From: Faecalibacterium sp. I4-1-79
GTDB lineage: Bacteria; Bacillota; Clostridia; Oscillospirales; Ruminococcaceae
Direction of reading: 5' to 3'
Assembly (NCBI RefSeq): GCF_023347235.1
Contig: NZ_CP094467.1
Coordinates: 2,294,001 to 2,358,000 of the forward strand
DNA: 64,000 bases
The notes under the pieces are model-generated. The model saw only the letters and a program-made list of their open reading frames with translations. It was not told where the DNA came from and made no database searches. Shown here one piece after another: positions 33,552 through 41,277 of the stretch; the first letter of the stretch is position 1, and each line of letters starts with the position of its first letter. The position numbers and the translations under genes were made by a program.

Positions 33552-34411
33552 TTTCCCACGCCTTTCAGAAAACCGCTCTTTGCATTTTCTTCGGTGTCGT
33601 CCGATTCGTCGTAGGCATCATAGGGTGCCGATGGGTCGTGTACTCGTTTTTTGAATGGTGAACAGCGCTTGTCTTTGTGGGCAAACGCAAAGGCAAAATT
33701 GTCCGTCCATCCCGTGTGACCGGTGATGAAATATGGATGCAGCCCACGTGCGCGCAGTTTCCGCTCCAGCTCCGCCAGTGACTGCACAGCCAGCTTATTG
33801 TCCTCCGCCAGCGAGGAAATGAAGCTGTAGCCGCCGTCCGCGCCAAACCACAGCGTGTCGCCGGTAAAGAGATATTTCCCGTCCACAAGGTATACCATGT
33901 GCCCCCATGTATGACCGGGAACCAGAAAACACTCGATCCTGACGCCGTCAATATCAAAGACCTCTCCATCGTGAAGCAGCTGCTTTTCGTTGTAGATGGT
34001 CACTTGCGGCAGCTTATAGAGATGATAAATAACCTTGCGGCGTGCTTCTCCGATCAGATACCGGTTCTCAATCTCGCCGATGTACAGATTCGCATTCCGG
34101 AACAGCCCCGGGCTGTCTGCTTCCACCGCACCCACATGGTCGGTGTCCTGATGGGTGATAAGGATATGGTGTATCGACTTCGGATCAATCCCAAGCCAGC
34201 CCATTTTTTCGGCAAGGCGGTCGTAGTTATATCCCGCATCGACCATAATGGTCGTATCGCCTTTGCGGTAAAAGAAGATGTTCGCCACCCATTCGCGCAC
34301 GCAGGCAACATTCTCGTCGATCCAGCCGGTGTTCAAAGGCTTAAAGATCTCCTTGCCCCGGTACATCCAGCTCATCGCTTTTCTTTGGAATTCCGTTGCT
34401 TTTTTCGACAT
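33548..34411 (-). CDS. MBL-fold metallohydrolase
   Basis: A 287-residue metallo-beta-lactamase-fold hydrolase. Metal motifs are THQDTDHVG (HxDxDH form), VPGHTWGHMV, FTGDTLW and FITGHTG. The start was placed at ATG 34411 because AGGTG lies 5-7 bases before it; a GTG two codons earlier is less likely. The substrate cannot be predicted; neighbours suggest processing of a small thiol or methylated compound. It follows the methyltransferase gene by 9 bases. Confidence 0.75.
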   Translation of the reverse strand: MSKKATEFQRKAMSWMYRGKEIFKPLNTGWIDENVACVREWVANIFFYRKGDTTIMVDAGYNYDRLAEKMGWLGIDPKSIHHILITHQDTDHVGAVEADSPGLFRNANLYIGEIENRYLIGEARRKVIYHLYKLPQVTIYNEKQLLHDGEVFDIDGVRIECFLVPGHTWGHMVYLVDGKYLFTGDTLWFGADGGYSFISSLAEDNKLAVQSLAELERKLRARGLHPYFITGHTGWTDNFAFAFAHKDKRCSPFKKRVHDPSAPYDAYDESDDTEENAKSGFLKGVGK

Positions 34412-34420
34412 GATCACACC

Positions 34421-35029
34421 TCATTTCTGTGCTGTGACGCACAGCCAGCCCCTTTTATTTTTGTGGCTTTGGATCTGACAGAATCCTGCTTGTTCCAGAT
34501 ACTCTTTCAGTGCAGTGTCCGTATAGATGACCATGCCATCGATGATCTGTGTCCATTTGTCGTCTTTTGTCGTTTCGCCGTTTGCTTCGTTACAGATGAA
34601 AAAGATTCCGCCGGGCTTCAGCACTCGATAAACCTCTCTGAAATTCTGTGCAAGCTCCGGCCAGAAATAGACCGTTTCAAAGGCGGTCACCACATCAAAC
34701 TGCTCCGCTTCAAACGGCAGCTCTGCCACACTTGCCTGTTGCACGGCACACCGTCCTGCTGCAATGGCACCAGCATTGACCTTTCGCGCTTTTTCTACAC
34801 TGACTGCCGAATAGTCGATGCCCTGCACCTTGCCGTTGGGGCACAGTTTCAACAGTGTTTTAATGTTCGCTCCACCGCCGCAGCCGCAGTCCAGCACCAT
34901 GGCATCCGGGGCAGGCTGTAAAAAACGCAGCCCCCATTCTGCCATTGCGCTGTGTCCAAAGTTCATCATAGCAACCATGATCTTCCCGCCAAGGCCTACG
35001 GGCTTTCGGGTGTTTTCAAAAAAGGACAT
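34421..35029 (-). CDS. Class I SAM-dependent methyltransferase; first gene of the operon
   Basis: A 202-residue methyltransferase. Motif I is VLDCGCGGGANIKTLL, and FDVVTAFETVYFWPEL and REVYRVLKPGG are the usual post-I and motif III regions. The start at 35029 (MSFFENTRKP) was chosen because upstream in-frame residues look non-coding and AGAGGGTGGCG is in place. It is the first gene after the control region with promoter, hairpin and iron-box-like palindrome. The methyl acceptor is unknown. Confidence 0.75.
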   Translation of the reverse strand: MSFFENTRKPVGLGGKIMVAMMNFGHSAMAEWGLRFLQPAPDAMVLDCGCGGGANIKTLLKLCPNGKVQGIDYSAVSVEKARKVNAGAIAAGRCAVQQASVAELPFEAEQFDVVTAFETVYFWPELAQNFREVYRVLKPGGIFFICNEANGETTKDDKWTQIIDGMVIYTDTALKEYLEQAGFCQIQSHKNKRGWLCVTAQK

Positions 35030-35121
35030 AACGCCACCCTCTTTCTGTTTACCGTTCACAATGCAATGCTTTTTACCAGATGCGCCCACTGCTCCGGGTG
35101 ACAGGCCAGCAATTCCTCGTG

Positions 35122-35149
35122 CTGCAAGTTAGGTAAAGCTAACTTGCAG
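35122..35149 (-). promoter_or_regulatory. DtxR/IdeR-like palindrome, copy 2
   Basis: A perfect inverted repeat with 11-bp arms (35122-35132 and 35139-35149) around GTAAAG; the core is GTTAGGTAAAGCTAAC. It lies between the leader hairpin and the methyltransferase gene, at the same relative place as the copies at 22083 and 36299. Confidence 0.6.
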
Positions 35150-35155
35150 TCTTAT

Positions 35156-35175
35156 AAAAAGCCGCTTCTCAGCGG
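35156..35175 (-). terminator. Leader terminator hairpin of the methyltransferase operon
   Basis: On the minus strand CCGCT-GAGA-AGCGG is followed by CTTTTTAT. It lies about 15 bases downstream of the -10 element at 35189-35194, so it is inside the leader and could attenuate the operon. Confidence 0.55.
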
Positions 35176-35188
35176 TCCTTCTGCCAAA

Positions 35189-35217
35189 ATAATACGCCCT
35201 GCCGTCTCCTCTGTCAA
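35189..35217 (-). promoter_or_regulatory. Promoter of the methyltransferase operon
   Basis: On the minus strand TTGACA (35212-35217), 17 bases, TATTAT (35189-35194). Consensus-like and correctly spaced. Confidence 0.65.
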
Positions 35218-35275
35218 GAAGTTTAGGCATTTTCGGAGATTCCGAAAGAGATTTCGCTTTCGGGGACTCCAACCG

Positions 35276-36058
35276 TCACCCCAGTGCCACATCCAGCACC
35301 ATCATCACGCTGAAGCCCACCGCGAAAAATACCGTGCCAACGTTGGAGTGCTGCCCCTGCGACATTTCCGGGATCAGTTCCTCCACCACCACATACAGCA
35401 TGGCTCCGGCGGCAAAGCTGAGCAGATAGGGCAACGCGGGCACCACGATGCCTGCCGCCAGAATCGTCAACACTGCCCCGATGGGCTCTACGATGCCGGA
35501 CAGCACGCCGCCCCAGAACGCCCGGCCTTTTTTTATTCCCTCCGCCCGCAGGGGCATGGAGATGATGGCACCCTCCGGGAAGTTCTGGATAGCAATGCCA
35601 AGGGAAAGTGCCAGCGCCCCGGCGGCGGTGATCTGAGCAGTTCCGGCAAGGTATCCGGCATAGACCACGCCCACTGCCATACCCTCCGGGATGTTGTGCA
35701 GCGTCACCGCCAGAACCATCATGGTGGTGCGCTGGAGCTGGCTTTTTGGCCCTTCGGCCTGCAAACTGTTCTGGTGCAGATGCGGGATGAGATGGTCCAG
35801 CAGCAGCAAAAACAGGATGCCCAGCCAAAAGCCTGCTGCTGCCGGGAAAAACGCCAGCCTGCCCAGATCTGCAGCCTGCTCCATAGCCGGGATCAGCAAG
35901 CTCCATACCGATGCCGCCACCATGACCCCGGCGGCAAAGCCGGTGAGGGCGCGCTGGATGCCGTCACGCAGAGAGTTTTTCAAAAAGAACACACAGCCCG
36001 CTCCAAGGCTTGTGCCCAGAAAAGGGATCAAGATCCCCCAGAATGCGTCTTGTATCAT
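35276..36058 (-). CDS. ZIP-family divalent metal transporter
   Basis: A 260-residue membrane protein with about eight helices. ZIP signatures are LHNIPEGMAVG in helix IV and IAIQNFPEGAIISMPL in helix V, which form the metal site, and a cytoplasmic loop with HLIPHLHQN. It imports zinc, iron or manganese; the substrate cannot be fixed from sequence. The start follows GGAGGTACTAC. It is divergent from the secreted protein at 36349, and the shared control region has an iron-box-like palindrome. Its 5' end is duplicated as a remnant near 21.84 kb. Confidence 0.8.
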   Translation of the reverse strand: MIQDAFWGILIPFLGTSLGAGCVFFLKNSLRDGIQRALTGFAAGVMVAASVWSLLIPAMEQAADLGRLAFFPAAAGFWLGILFLLLLDHLIPHLHQNSLQAEGPKSQLQRTTMMVLAVTLHNIPEGMAVGVVYAGYLAGTAQITAAGALALSLGIAIQNFPEGAIISMPLRAEGIKKGRAFWGGVLSGIVEPIGAVLTILAAGIVVPALPYLLSFAAGAMLYVVVEELIPEMSQGQHSNVGTVFFAVGFSVMMVLDVALG

Positions 36059-36203
36059 GTAGTACCTCCTTGTGGTTAAATGTAACTAACCATACAGGCA
36101 GTATACTGCGCTCCGGCAAAAAGGTCAAGGGCTTTGCGGTATAGAGGACGCAGATCGTTTCCTGCACCGAAAAATTCACCTCTGCAAACTTACCGGTTTC
36201 TAC

Positions 36204-36232
36204 TTGACAACGCCCGGTGGGAGTGCTATTTT
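36204..36232 (+). promoter_or_regulatory. Promoter of the 36.3-kb secreted protein
   Basis: TTGACA (36204-36209), 17 bases, TATTTT (36227-36232). Homologous to the promoter at 21984-22012. Confidence 0.65.
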
Positions 36233-36261
36233 TACTTCGCGAATTTGTTTTGCCTAACCAT

Positions 36262-36289
36262 CTGAGGGGCTTTGCCCCTGCATTTTTTT
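36262..36289 (+). terminator. Leader terminator hairpin, copy 2
   Basis: CTGAGGGGC-TTT-GCCCC followed by TGCATTTTTTT. Same position and sequence as the hairpin at 22043-22073. It lies between promoter and gene. Confidence 0.65.
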
Positions 36290-36298
36290 GCATCAATT

Positions 36299-36314
36299 GT
36301 TAGGTAAAGCTAAC
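36299..36314 (+). promoter_or_regulatory. DtxR/IdeR-like palindrome, copy 3
   Basis: GTTAGGTAAAGCTAAC, identical in core to the copy at 35128-35143, 35 bases upstream of the start at 36349. Confidence 0.55.
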
Positions 36315-36348
36315 TGTTTTTTCAAAACTGAGATAGAGGTGTGTTACC

Positions 36349-37185
36349 ATGAGATTGAAAAAAGTATTTGCAGGTGCACTTGCGGCCGCTATGCTGGTAT
36401 GCGCTGTGGCAGTCCCGGCCTTCGCTGCGGAAGAGGTGGAACAGGAAAACTGCCTGACCTCCAGCTATGTCCAGATGAACATCCCCTACGCCGACTTCTA
36501 CAAGGCTGTCGGTGTGGACAATGCATCTGAGATTGACGCTGTGACCAGTGCCACCAAGAACAAGACCCGTGCGGGCAACCTTGCCGCCGGTTCCTACCAC
36601 GTCAACGCAGATGGCACCGACATCACCGGCGTTTCCTTCCCGGTCAAGGTGCTGACCCCGTGGGCGCTGAAGAATGCAAAACAGGTCACCGATGCCGACA
36701 GCTACGACATTACCGTTACCCTGAAGGGCAAGGAATCCACCACCACCTACACCGGCGCAGATGCCTTGTTTGAGAACGAGAGCTACGCTTACTACAAGCT
36801 CAGTGAGACCCCTGCCTACTACGTCACCGCATGGTATAACCTGCTGAGCGGCAAGTGGGAGTTTGGCAAGGTCCACGCCGCCGAGACCACCGTAGAGGGC
36901 ACCACTGTGGAGCTGAATACCAACGGTCACCACACCACCTACGAGATGAAGCTCTCCGGTTTTGATCTGGACTACAAGGCCAACAAGGTCTACGGCGTAG
37001 TTCTGACCACCGCCGATGGCAGTGAGTACGGCCTGCATCATGTGACCAACATCTGGCATGGTACCAAACTGGGCTTCAATGCCGATGATCCTTACTTTGC
37101 ATCCATCATCGGCAAGACGATTACTCAGATCACCTTCTACGCCGCCGACGGCGTGTATGTCCTGCCGGTCAGCGTGGCACTGTAA
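36349..37185 (+). CDS. Secreted protein related to the 22.1-kb protein
   Basis: A 278-residue Sec-exported protein (cleavage after AFA, about residue 26). Near residue 62 it has EIDAVTSATKNKTRAGNLAAGSY, arranged like the GAFDAVSRAT...GLHRGSF of the protein at 22146; the D-A-V-T-S-A-T motif resembles flavinylation sites. Its C-terminal half has VYGVVLTTADGSEYGLHH and a final FYAADGVYVLPV strand. It lacks the FIVAR-like tail of the other protein. Probable metal-regulated surface protein; the function is unknown. Confidence 0.6.
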   Translation: MRLKKVFAGALAAAMLVCAVAVPAFAAEEVEQENCLTSSYVQMNIPYADFYKAVGVDNASEIDAVTSATKNKTRAGNLAAGSYHVNADGTDITGVSFPVKVLTPWALKNAKQVTDADSYDITVTLKGKESTTTYTGADALFENESYAYYKLSETPAYYVTAWYNLLSGKWEFGKVHAAETTVEGTTVELNTNGHHTTYEMKLSGFDLDYKANKVYGVVLTTADGSEYGLHHVTNIWHGTKLGFNADDPYFASIIGKTITQITFYAADGVYVLPVSVAL

Positions 37186-37224
37186 GTTTGCAGAAGGCTG
37201 CCTGATTCAGCCAACATATAGCAC

Positions 37225-37266
37225 AAAACGGCAAGGTTTCTTGATTGCGGGAGACCTTGCCGTTTT
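37225..37266 (+). terminator. Terminator of the 36.3-kb gene
   Basis: AAAACGGCAAGGT pairs with ACCTTGCCGTTTT, a 13-bp stem ending in T residues, 40 bases after the stop. Confidence 0.8.
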
Positions 37267-37332
37267 ATAGCAACTTGCGTCTTTATGCAATTCACAGTTG
37301 TTGTCAACAAATCAAATCGTGAATTGCGATGG

Positions 37333-37369
37333 CAGGGTGCGTCCTATTCAGGGGCGCACCCTGTTTTTG
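37333..37369 (+). terminator. Strong terminator, possibly ending a small RNA
   Basis: CAGGGTGCGTCC and GGGGCGCACCCTG pair around TATTCA, followed by TTTTTGTTTTT on the plus strand. Confidence 0.7.
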
Positions 37370-37372
37370 TTT

Positions 37373-37459
37373 TTATGGAAACTCATGCTGTTCCATCATC
37401 TTTTGCAGGATGTCTGCCATATCATCCTTGTGGACGCAGGCTCTTTCATCGTACTTCAT
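37373..37459 (-). CDS. Possible 28-residue small protein
   Basis: The minus strand has AAAGGACACAAAC before ATG, and a short frame MKYDERACVHKDD, then MADILQKMMEQ, ending HEFP. It is helical and charged. There is no homologue I recognise. It could equally be the tail of a lost gene. It is included because of the ribosome site and because it faces a strong terminator hairpin. Confidence 0.25.
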   Translation of the reverse strand: MKYDERACVHKDDMADILQKMMEQHEFP

Positions 37460-37576
37460 GTTTGTGTCCTTTCCGCCTTACGGCACTCTTACCGTGGTCT
37501 GTCGTGCTTTTTTGTGATAAGGTCTAGGACGTTTTTCGATGGAAGCAAGGGATTCGTTCTGTTTTCCAAAGAATAC

Positions 37577-37620
37577 AAAAAATCCGAACCCTTCTCCTAT
37601 CGGAAAAAAGTTCGGATTTT
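37577..37620 (-). terminator. Terminator of the esterase/mannanase operon
   Basis: GTTCGGATTTT and its complement flank a 20-base loop; on the minus strand the hairpin ends in GGATTTTTTG. It lies 150 bases after the stop of the CE17-like esterase gene. Confidence 0.55.
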
Positions 37621-37772
37621 GCAGCGAGAAGCGCCCTTTGCACGTTTTAAAACCGTGCAGAAACCGCGCACTTACTCTCCGACAAACAAAATCGCCCTAT
37701 CCCCTACCGACTTGACGGCATTGGTTTGCGTGGCCGCACACCAAAAATCAAGTCCAGGAGGGGTATTCTACC

Positions 37773-38852
37773 TCATGCCGTGATCAGTGCCATGAGGTAG
37801 AACTCCGTGGGAGCTTCATCCTCTGTCGGCAGAATGGTGATCTCCACGGTATGGGTCTTCTGCTCACCATGGTGGAGGATGGGCTGGAGATACAGGCAGT
37901 CGCCCCAATCCTCATCGAAGTTGCCGTCCAGCACAGCGGCGTGGGCGGTGTCGCCGTCCAGCACCAGCTGTGCCCGCAGCGCCGGGCGGCGGATGGTCTT
38001 GCGGTACTGCACTGCAATGCAGGAGGCATCCACTTCAAAGGTGATCTTATCCCCGGGCTTCTGACCGACCCAGCCGTTTTTCCAGTGGTCCAGATGCCCC
38101 AGCTTTTCCTCCGGGTCTGCCCGGAAACCCTCCAGCTTGGGGGAGAGCTCCCGGATGGTCAGCCGCCGGGCGTTCTCGTAGGCGTTGGCGGTGAGCGGTG
38201 CCGGGAAGGCAGGCTCCTGCTCTGGTTCTTCCCGGTGGGCGTTGACTGCCTCCAGCAGCTTGATGATCTCCCCTGCCACCAGACCGTGGCCGTAATCGTT
38301 GGGGTGCAGCCCATCAGGGCTGAGCAGGGTGCGGCTGGCATACTTACCGGCATGCAGATCCTTGTAAATGCTGTCCCGGATGCTGACGTGGGGCACACCG
38401 TAGTGGTCGCCCACGGCGTTGTGCTCGTCCTGTGACGTCTCGCCGGTATCGTAATAAATGTTGTTCAGCAGCACCACCGCCGGGTGAGAGGGCCATGTGA
38501 GCAGCTTGCGGACAACGCCCTCGTAAGTCTCCTGCCGGAAGGGGACTTCCAGATCGTTGACGCTGAAATCCACCGCCACAAAATCCGGCTGGTACATCAG
38601 CACATCGGTCACGGCACGGGCAACGCCATAGTGGGAGCTGGTGCCACCGATGCCGCCGTTGACATAGTGGAACTTCGACTGCGGAAAGGTATCCACGAAC
38701 CACTGGTACACCCGGAAAGCGTAGGCATTACCGGGCTGGGTGGAAAGGCTGCCCTGCGTGATGGAACCGCCCAGAAAGCCGATGGTCAGTTCCTGCCCTG
38801 CCGCGGCACGGCGGAACAGTTCTTTCAAACGAGCAAAATTGGACGTATTCAT
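37773..38852 (-). CDS. CE17-like mannan-oligosaccharide acetyl esterase
   Basis: A 359-residue intracellular esterase. The SGNH blocks are GGSITQG (Ser30), GIGGT, SVND (Asn99) and DGLHPND (Asp180/His183). A C-terminal beta-sandwich domain (about 235-359) fits the two-domain CE17 enzymes of Roseburia and Faecalibacterium, which remove 2-O acetyl groups from manno-oligosaccharides. The gene overlaps the GH113 gene by 4 bases, so the two are co-translated. A 12-bp inverted repeat covers its stop codon (37766-37802). The specificity is inferred from the family and locus. Confidence 0.85.
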   Translation of the reverse strand: MNTSNFARLKELFRRAAAGQELTIGFLGGSITQGSLSTQPGNAYAFRVYQWFVDTFPQSKFHYVNGGIGGTSSHYGVARAVTDVLMYQPDFVAVDFSVNDLEVPFRQETYEGVVRKLLTWPSHPAVVLLNNIYYDTGETSQDEHNAVGDHYGVPHVSIRDSIYKDLHAGKYASRTLLSPDGLHPNDYGHGLVAGEIIKLLEAVNAHREEPEQEPAFPAPLTANAYENARRLTIRELSPKLEGFRADPEEKLGHLDHWKNGWVGQKPGDKITFEVDASCIAVQYRKTIRRPALRAQLVLDGDTAHAAVLDGNFDEDWGDCLYLQPILHHGEQKTHTVEITILPTEDEAPTEFYLMALITA

Positions 38853-39778
38853 TCTAAAACTCCTCCCTGATATGTACTATGGATAATTTTTGCCGCCGGA
38901 CGGCCGGACACGGCGTAGGCACTGACTGCTTTGGTGTCGGCAGGCCAGTCCCACACGCCAAAGCCCATGACCCACGGACGCTTGGCGCAGGCGGAAAACA
39001 TTGCCTCATACCAATCCGCCTGTTCCAGATCATTCCGTGTTCCCTTCAGCTCCCAGTTGTTGGGCACAGCAGAAGAGCCGGTGATATTCATGCAGCCTGC
39101 CTCACTGAAGAGGACGGGCTTTTTGTATTTTTGGCTCACCGCCTCGATGCGGTCCAGCTGGTTTTCCCAGTCCTTCAGGGGGTAGTAGCCGCTGGAGGCG
39201 ATGCAGTCCACGGCATCCCACCAGTTCACATGGTCCTCGCCGTATTTATCGCAGTTATAGCTCACCGATCCGTGGTACTGCTGCCGCACAGCGGCAATGA
39301 GGGCGCGCCACTCTGCTTCCCGGTGCTCGGTCATAGTCATTTCGCAGCCGGTCAGGAACAGCCCACAGCCTTCGGCTTCGGCAAGAGCAGCGTAGTGGGT
39401 CTGGAAGGCGGTGTAGCTGGCAAACCACCTGTTCCACTGGGTCTCGCAGGGCACATCGTGGTCAAAAAAGCTGATGCGCGCCCGCCACACGCCGTTGGCA
39501 CAGTTGACGGTGGGCTTCAGCGCCACCTGCAAGCCCAACTGCTTGGCAAAGCGGATGGCACCGCACAGCTCCTCGTCTGTGGGGGTGGCATCGGTGCGCC
39601 AGTCGATCTCCTCACTGTAAGGGCCAGACTGTATTCCAGAGGGCGACAGGATGACCCAGTTGGCTGCGGTGGCTTCCACCATGGCTGCCATGCTGCGGTG
39701 GGCATTCTCGCTACTCAACATGCCCCGCCGGGGAAAGGGTGCAAAATTCACCCCGTAAAAGTTGTGTTCCAGCTCCAT
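38849..39778 (-). CDS. GH113 beta-1,4-mannanase (intracellular)
   Basis: A 309-residue TIM-barrel glycoside hydrolase. FLTGCEMTM holds the acid/base Glu146 and PVLFSEAGC the nucleophile Glu226, matching the positions of E151 and E231 in the known GH113 mannanase AaManA. No signal peptide is present, so it acts on imported oligosaccharides. The start at 39778 follows GAGGAAGG. It is the first gene of the short minus-strand operon with the CE17 esterase and is driven by the promoter at 39827-39856. Confidence 0.85.
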   Translation of the reverse strand: MELEHNFYGVNFAPFPRRGMLSSENAHRSMAAMVEATAANWVILSPSGIQSGPYSEEIDWRTDATPTDEELCGAIRFAKQLGLQVALKPTVNCANGVWRARISFFDHDVPCETQWNRWFASYTAFQTHYAALAEAEGCGLFLTGCEMTMTEHREAEWRALIAAVRQQYHGSVSYNCDKYGEDHVNWWDAVDCIASSGYYPLKDWENQLDRIEAVSQKYKKPVLFSEAGCMNITGSSAVPNNWELKGTRNDLEQADWYEAMFSACAKRPWVMGFGVWDWPADTKAVSAYAVSGRPAAKIIHSTYQGGVLE

Positions 39779-39826
39779 GAAACCTTCCTCTTTTTTTCTC
39801 AAAAATCAACGTCAGATTGCACAACA

Positions 39827-39856
39827 AGTATAAGACAGTTTTGGAAGTTCCGTCAA
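39827..39856 (-). promoter_or_regulatory. Promoter of the GH113-CE17 operon
   Basis: On the minus strand TTGACG (39851-39856), 18 bases, TATACT (39827-39832). The -35/spacer sequence TTGACGGAACTTCCAAAACT is nearly the same as that of the lacI promoter at 42326-42354. Confidence 0.65.
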
Positions 39857-39969
39857 TATGCCGCTTCATTTTCAGCGTATGGCACAAGGAGAGGGGCAAA
39901 GCACTGGTCAACCTGACCCGAAAAAAGCCCCTGCACCGGGAGGTGCAAAGGCTAAACTAAATTTTAGGT

Positions 39970-40021
39970 TTTTGTTAGCTTACAGATTTAGCTTGCGATT
40001 TTGGGTAGAATCTGCTATGCT
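39970..40021 (+). promoter_or_regulatory. Promoter and operator-like half site for the CE2 esterase
   Basis: TTGCGA (39993-39998), 17 bases, TATGCT (40016-40021). Upstream, TTTTTGTTAGCTTACA (from 39970) matches half of the perfect palindrome at 42409-42426, suggesting common LacI control. Confidence 0.5.
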
Positions 40022-40052
40022 TCAAGCAAAAACCAACGGGAGGGAACAGAAA

Positions 40053-41165
40053 ATGGAGCAACTTACAACTGCGACGCTGACCCAGCTGCCGCAGGTGCGG
40101 GCACTGGGGCGGCACACCGGGCGTGACCCGCTGACCCTATTCTGGACGGCCAGCGGCATGGAGCTGGAATTTACCGGCAGTGAGCTGTGGGTGGATCTTT
40201 TCGCCGATTATGAAGTGGTAGAGCCGTGGGTCAGCGTGGAGCTGAACGGCGCATGGGTGGCACGGTTTGCCGTGAACCCCGGCAAAAGTCGGATCTGTCT
40301 TTTCCGGGGCATGACACCGGGCAAGGCAAAGCACCTCCGGCTGCTAAAGGATGTGCAGGCCATGCACGATGACCCGACGCATCTGTTGCAGATCACCGGG
40401 CTGGAATATGCGGGCGGCGATTTTCTGCCCCTGCCGGAGCCGAAATATCGGCTGGAGTTTGTGGGCGACAGCATCACCAGCGGCGAGGGTGCCATCGGAG
40501 CCAAGCCGGAGGAGGACTGGGTGGGAGCCTTTTTCTCTGCGGAGAACCACTATGGCCGCCTGACCGCCGATGCACTGGGAGCCGAATATCGCTGCATCTC
40601 GCAAAGTGGCTGGGGCCTCGTGACCGGCTGGGACAACGATGTGCGCCATGTGATGCCGCCCTACTATACACAGGTGTGCGGTGTAGCGATGGGGCAGCGC
40701 AATGCCGCCCTTGGCGCACAGCAGGAAAACGATTTTGCTGCATGGAAACCAGATGCTGTCATCGTCAATCTGGGCACCAACGACACCGGCGCATTCGATA
40801 ACCCGCCGTGGCAAGACCCTGCCACCGGCAAGACCCACCAGATGCGGCGGCTCTCCAATGGGGACTTCCACCCTGCGGACGCCCAAAAAGTGGCAAATGG
40901 TGTACAGCATTTCCTGACGCTGCTCCGGGCGAAGAACCCCGGGGCAAAGCTGGTGTGGTGCATCGGGATGCTGGGCAGCGAGCTGCTGCCGGTATTGCGG
41001 CAGGGTATGGAGCAGTACAAGGCCATTACCGGAGACAGCTCTGTCTATCTGCTGGAGCTGCCCAATACCACGCCGGAAACCGTGGGTGCCCGGCAGCACC
41101 CCGGCGCAGAGAACCACCGGCAGGCGGCAAACGTCCTGACCGCTTTTCTGAGAACGATCCTGTAA
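40053..41165 (+). CDS. CE2-family acetyl esterase
   Basis: A 370-residue esterase. An N-terminal jelly-roll domain (about 1-125) is followed by an SGNH domain with FVGDSITSGEG (nucleophile Ser140), a QSGWGL block, NLGTND, and a C-terminal HPGAENH that supplies the His. This two-domain order is that of CE2 esterases, which in mannan loci remove 3-O, 4-O and 6-O acetyl groups and so complement CE17. The start at 40053 follows GGGAGGGAACAGAA. No signal peptide: intracellular. Confidence 0.85.
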   Translation: MEQLTTATLTQLPQVRALGRHTGRDPLTLFWTASGMELEFTGSELWVDLFADYEVVEPWVSVELNGAWVARFAVNPGKSRICLFRGMTPGKAKHLRLLKDVQAMHDDPTHLLQITGLEYAGGDFLPLPEPKYRLEFVGDSITSGEGAIGAKPEEDWVGAFFSAENHYGRLTADALGAEYRCISQSGWGLVTGWDNDVRHVMPPYYTQVCGVAMGQRNAALGAQQENDFAAWKPDAVIVNLGTNDTGAFDNPPWQDPATGKTHQMRRLSNGDFHPADAQKVANGVQHFLTLLRAKNPGAKLVWCIGMLGSELLPVLRQGMEQYKAITGDSSVYLLELPNTTPETVGARQHPGAENHRQAANVLTAFLRTIL

Positions 41166-41176
41166 AAATGAAAACG

Positions 41177-41212
41177 GGATGCCGGAGCGTCCGCAGACGC
41201 TCCGGCATCCCC
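41177..41212. repeat. Dispersed palindrome, copy 2
   Basis: A perfect inverted repeat, 16-bp arms (41177-41192, 41197-41212), loop CGCA. The 11-bp core of each arm is identical to the palindrome at 26122-26157. Confidence 0.7.
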
Positions 41213-41234
41213 AATATAAACTCTATTTTCCGCT

Positions 41235-41276
41235 AAAGGGGCTGATGCACAAACCTTCGTGCATCAGCCCCTTTTT
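41235..41276. terminator. Bidirectional terminator between CE2 and lacI-family genes
   Basis: AAAGGGGCTGATGCAC pairs with GTGCATCAGCCCCTTT (16 bp), with A and T tracts on the outside. The two genes converge here. Confidence 0.8.
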
Positions 41277-41277
41277 A

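Larger units (their letters stand above)
37267..37772. other. Intergenic region with hairpins and a possible small RNA
   Basis: This stretch has no convincing gene larger than a 28-codon frame. GCAATTCAC (37287-37295) pairs with GTGAATTGC (37319-37327), and a strong terminator hairpin (37333-37363, then TTTTTGTTTTT) follows directly. That order suggests a short structured transcript. Nothing recognisable is seen between 37460 and 37576 or between 37621 and 37760. Confidence 0.4.
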
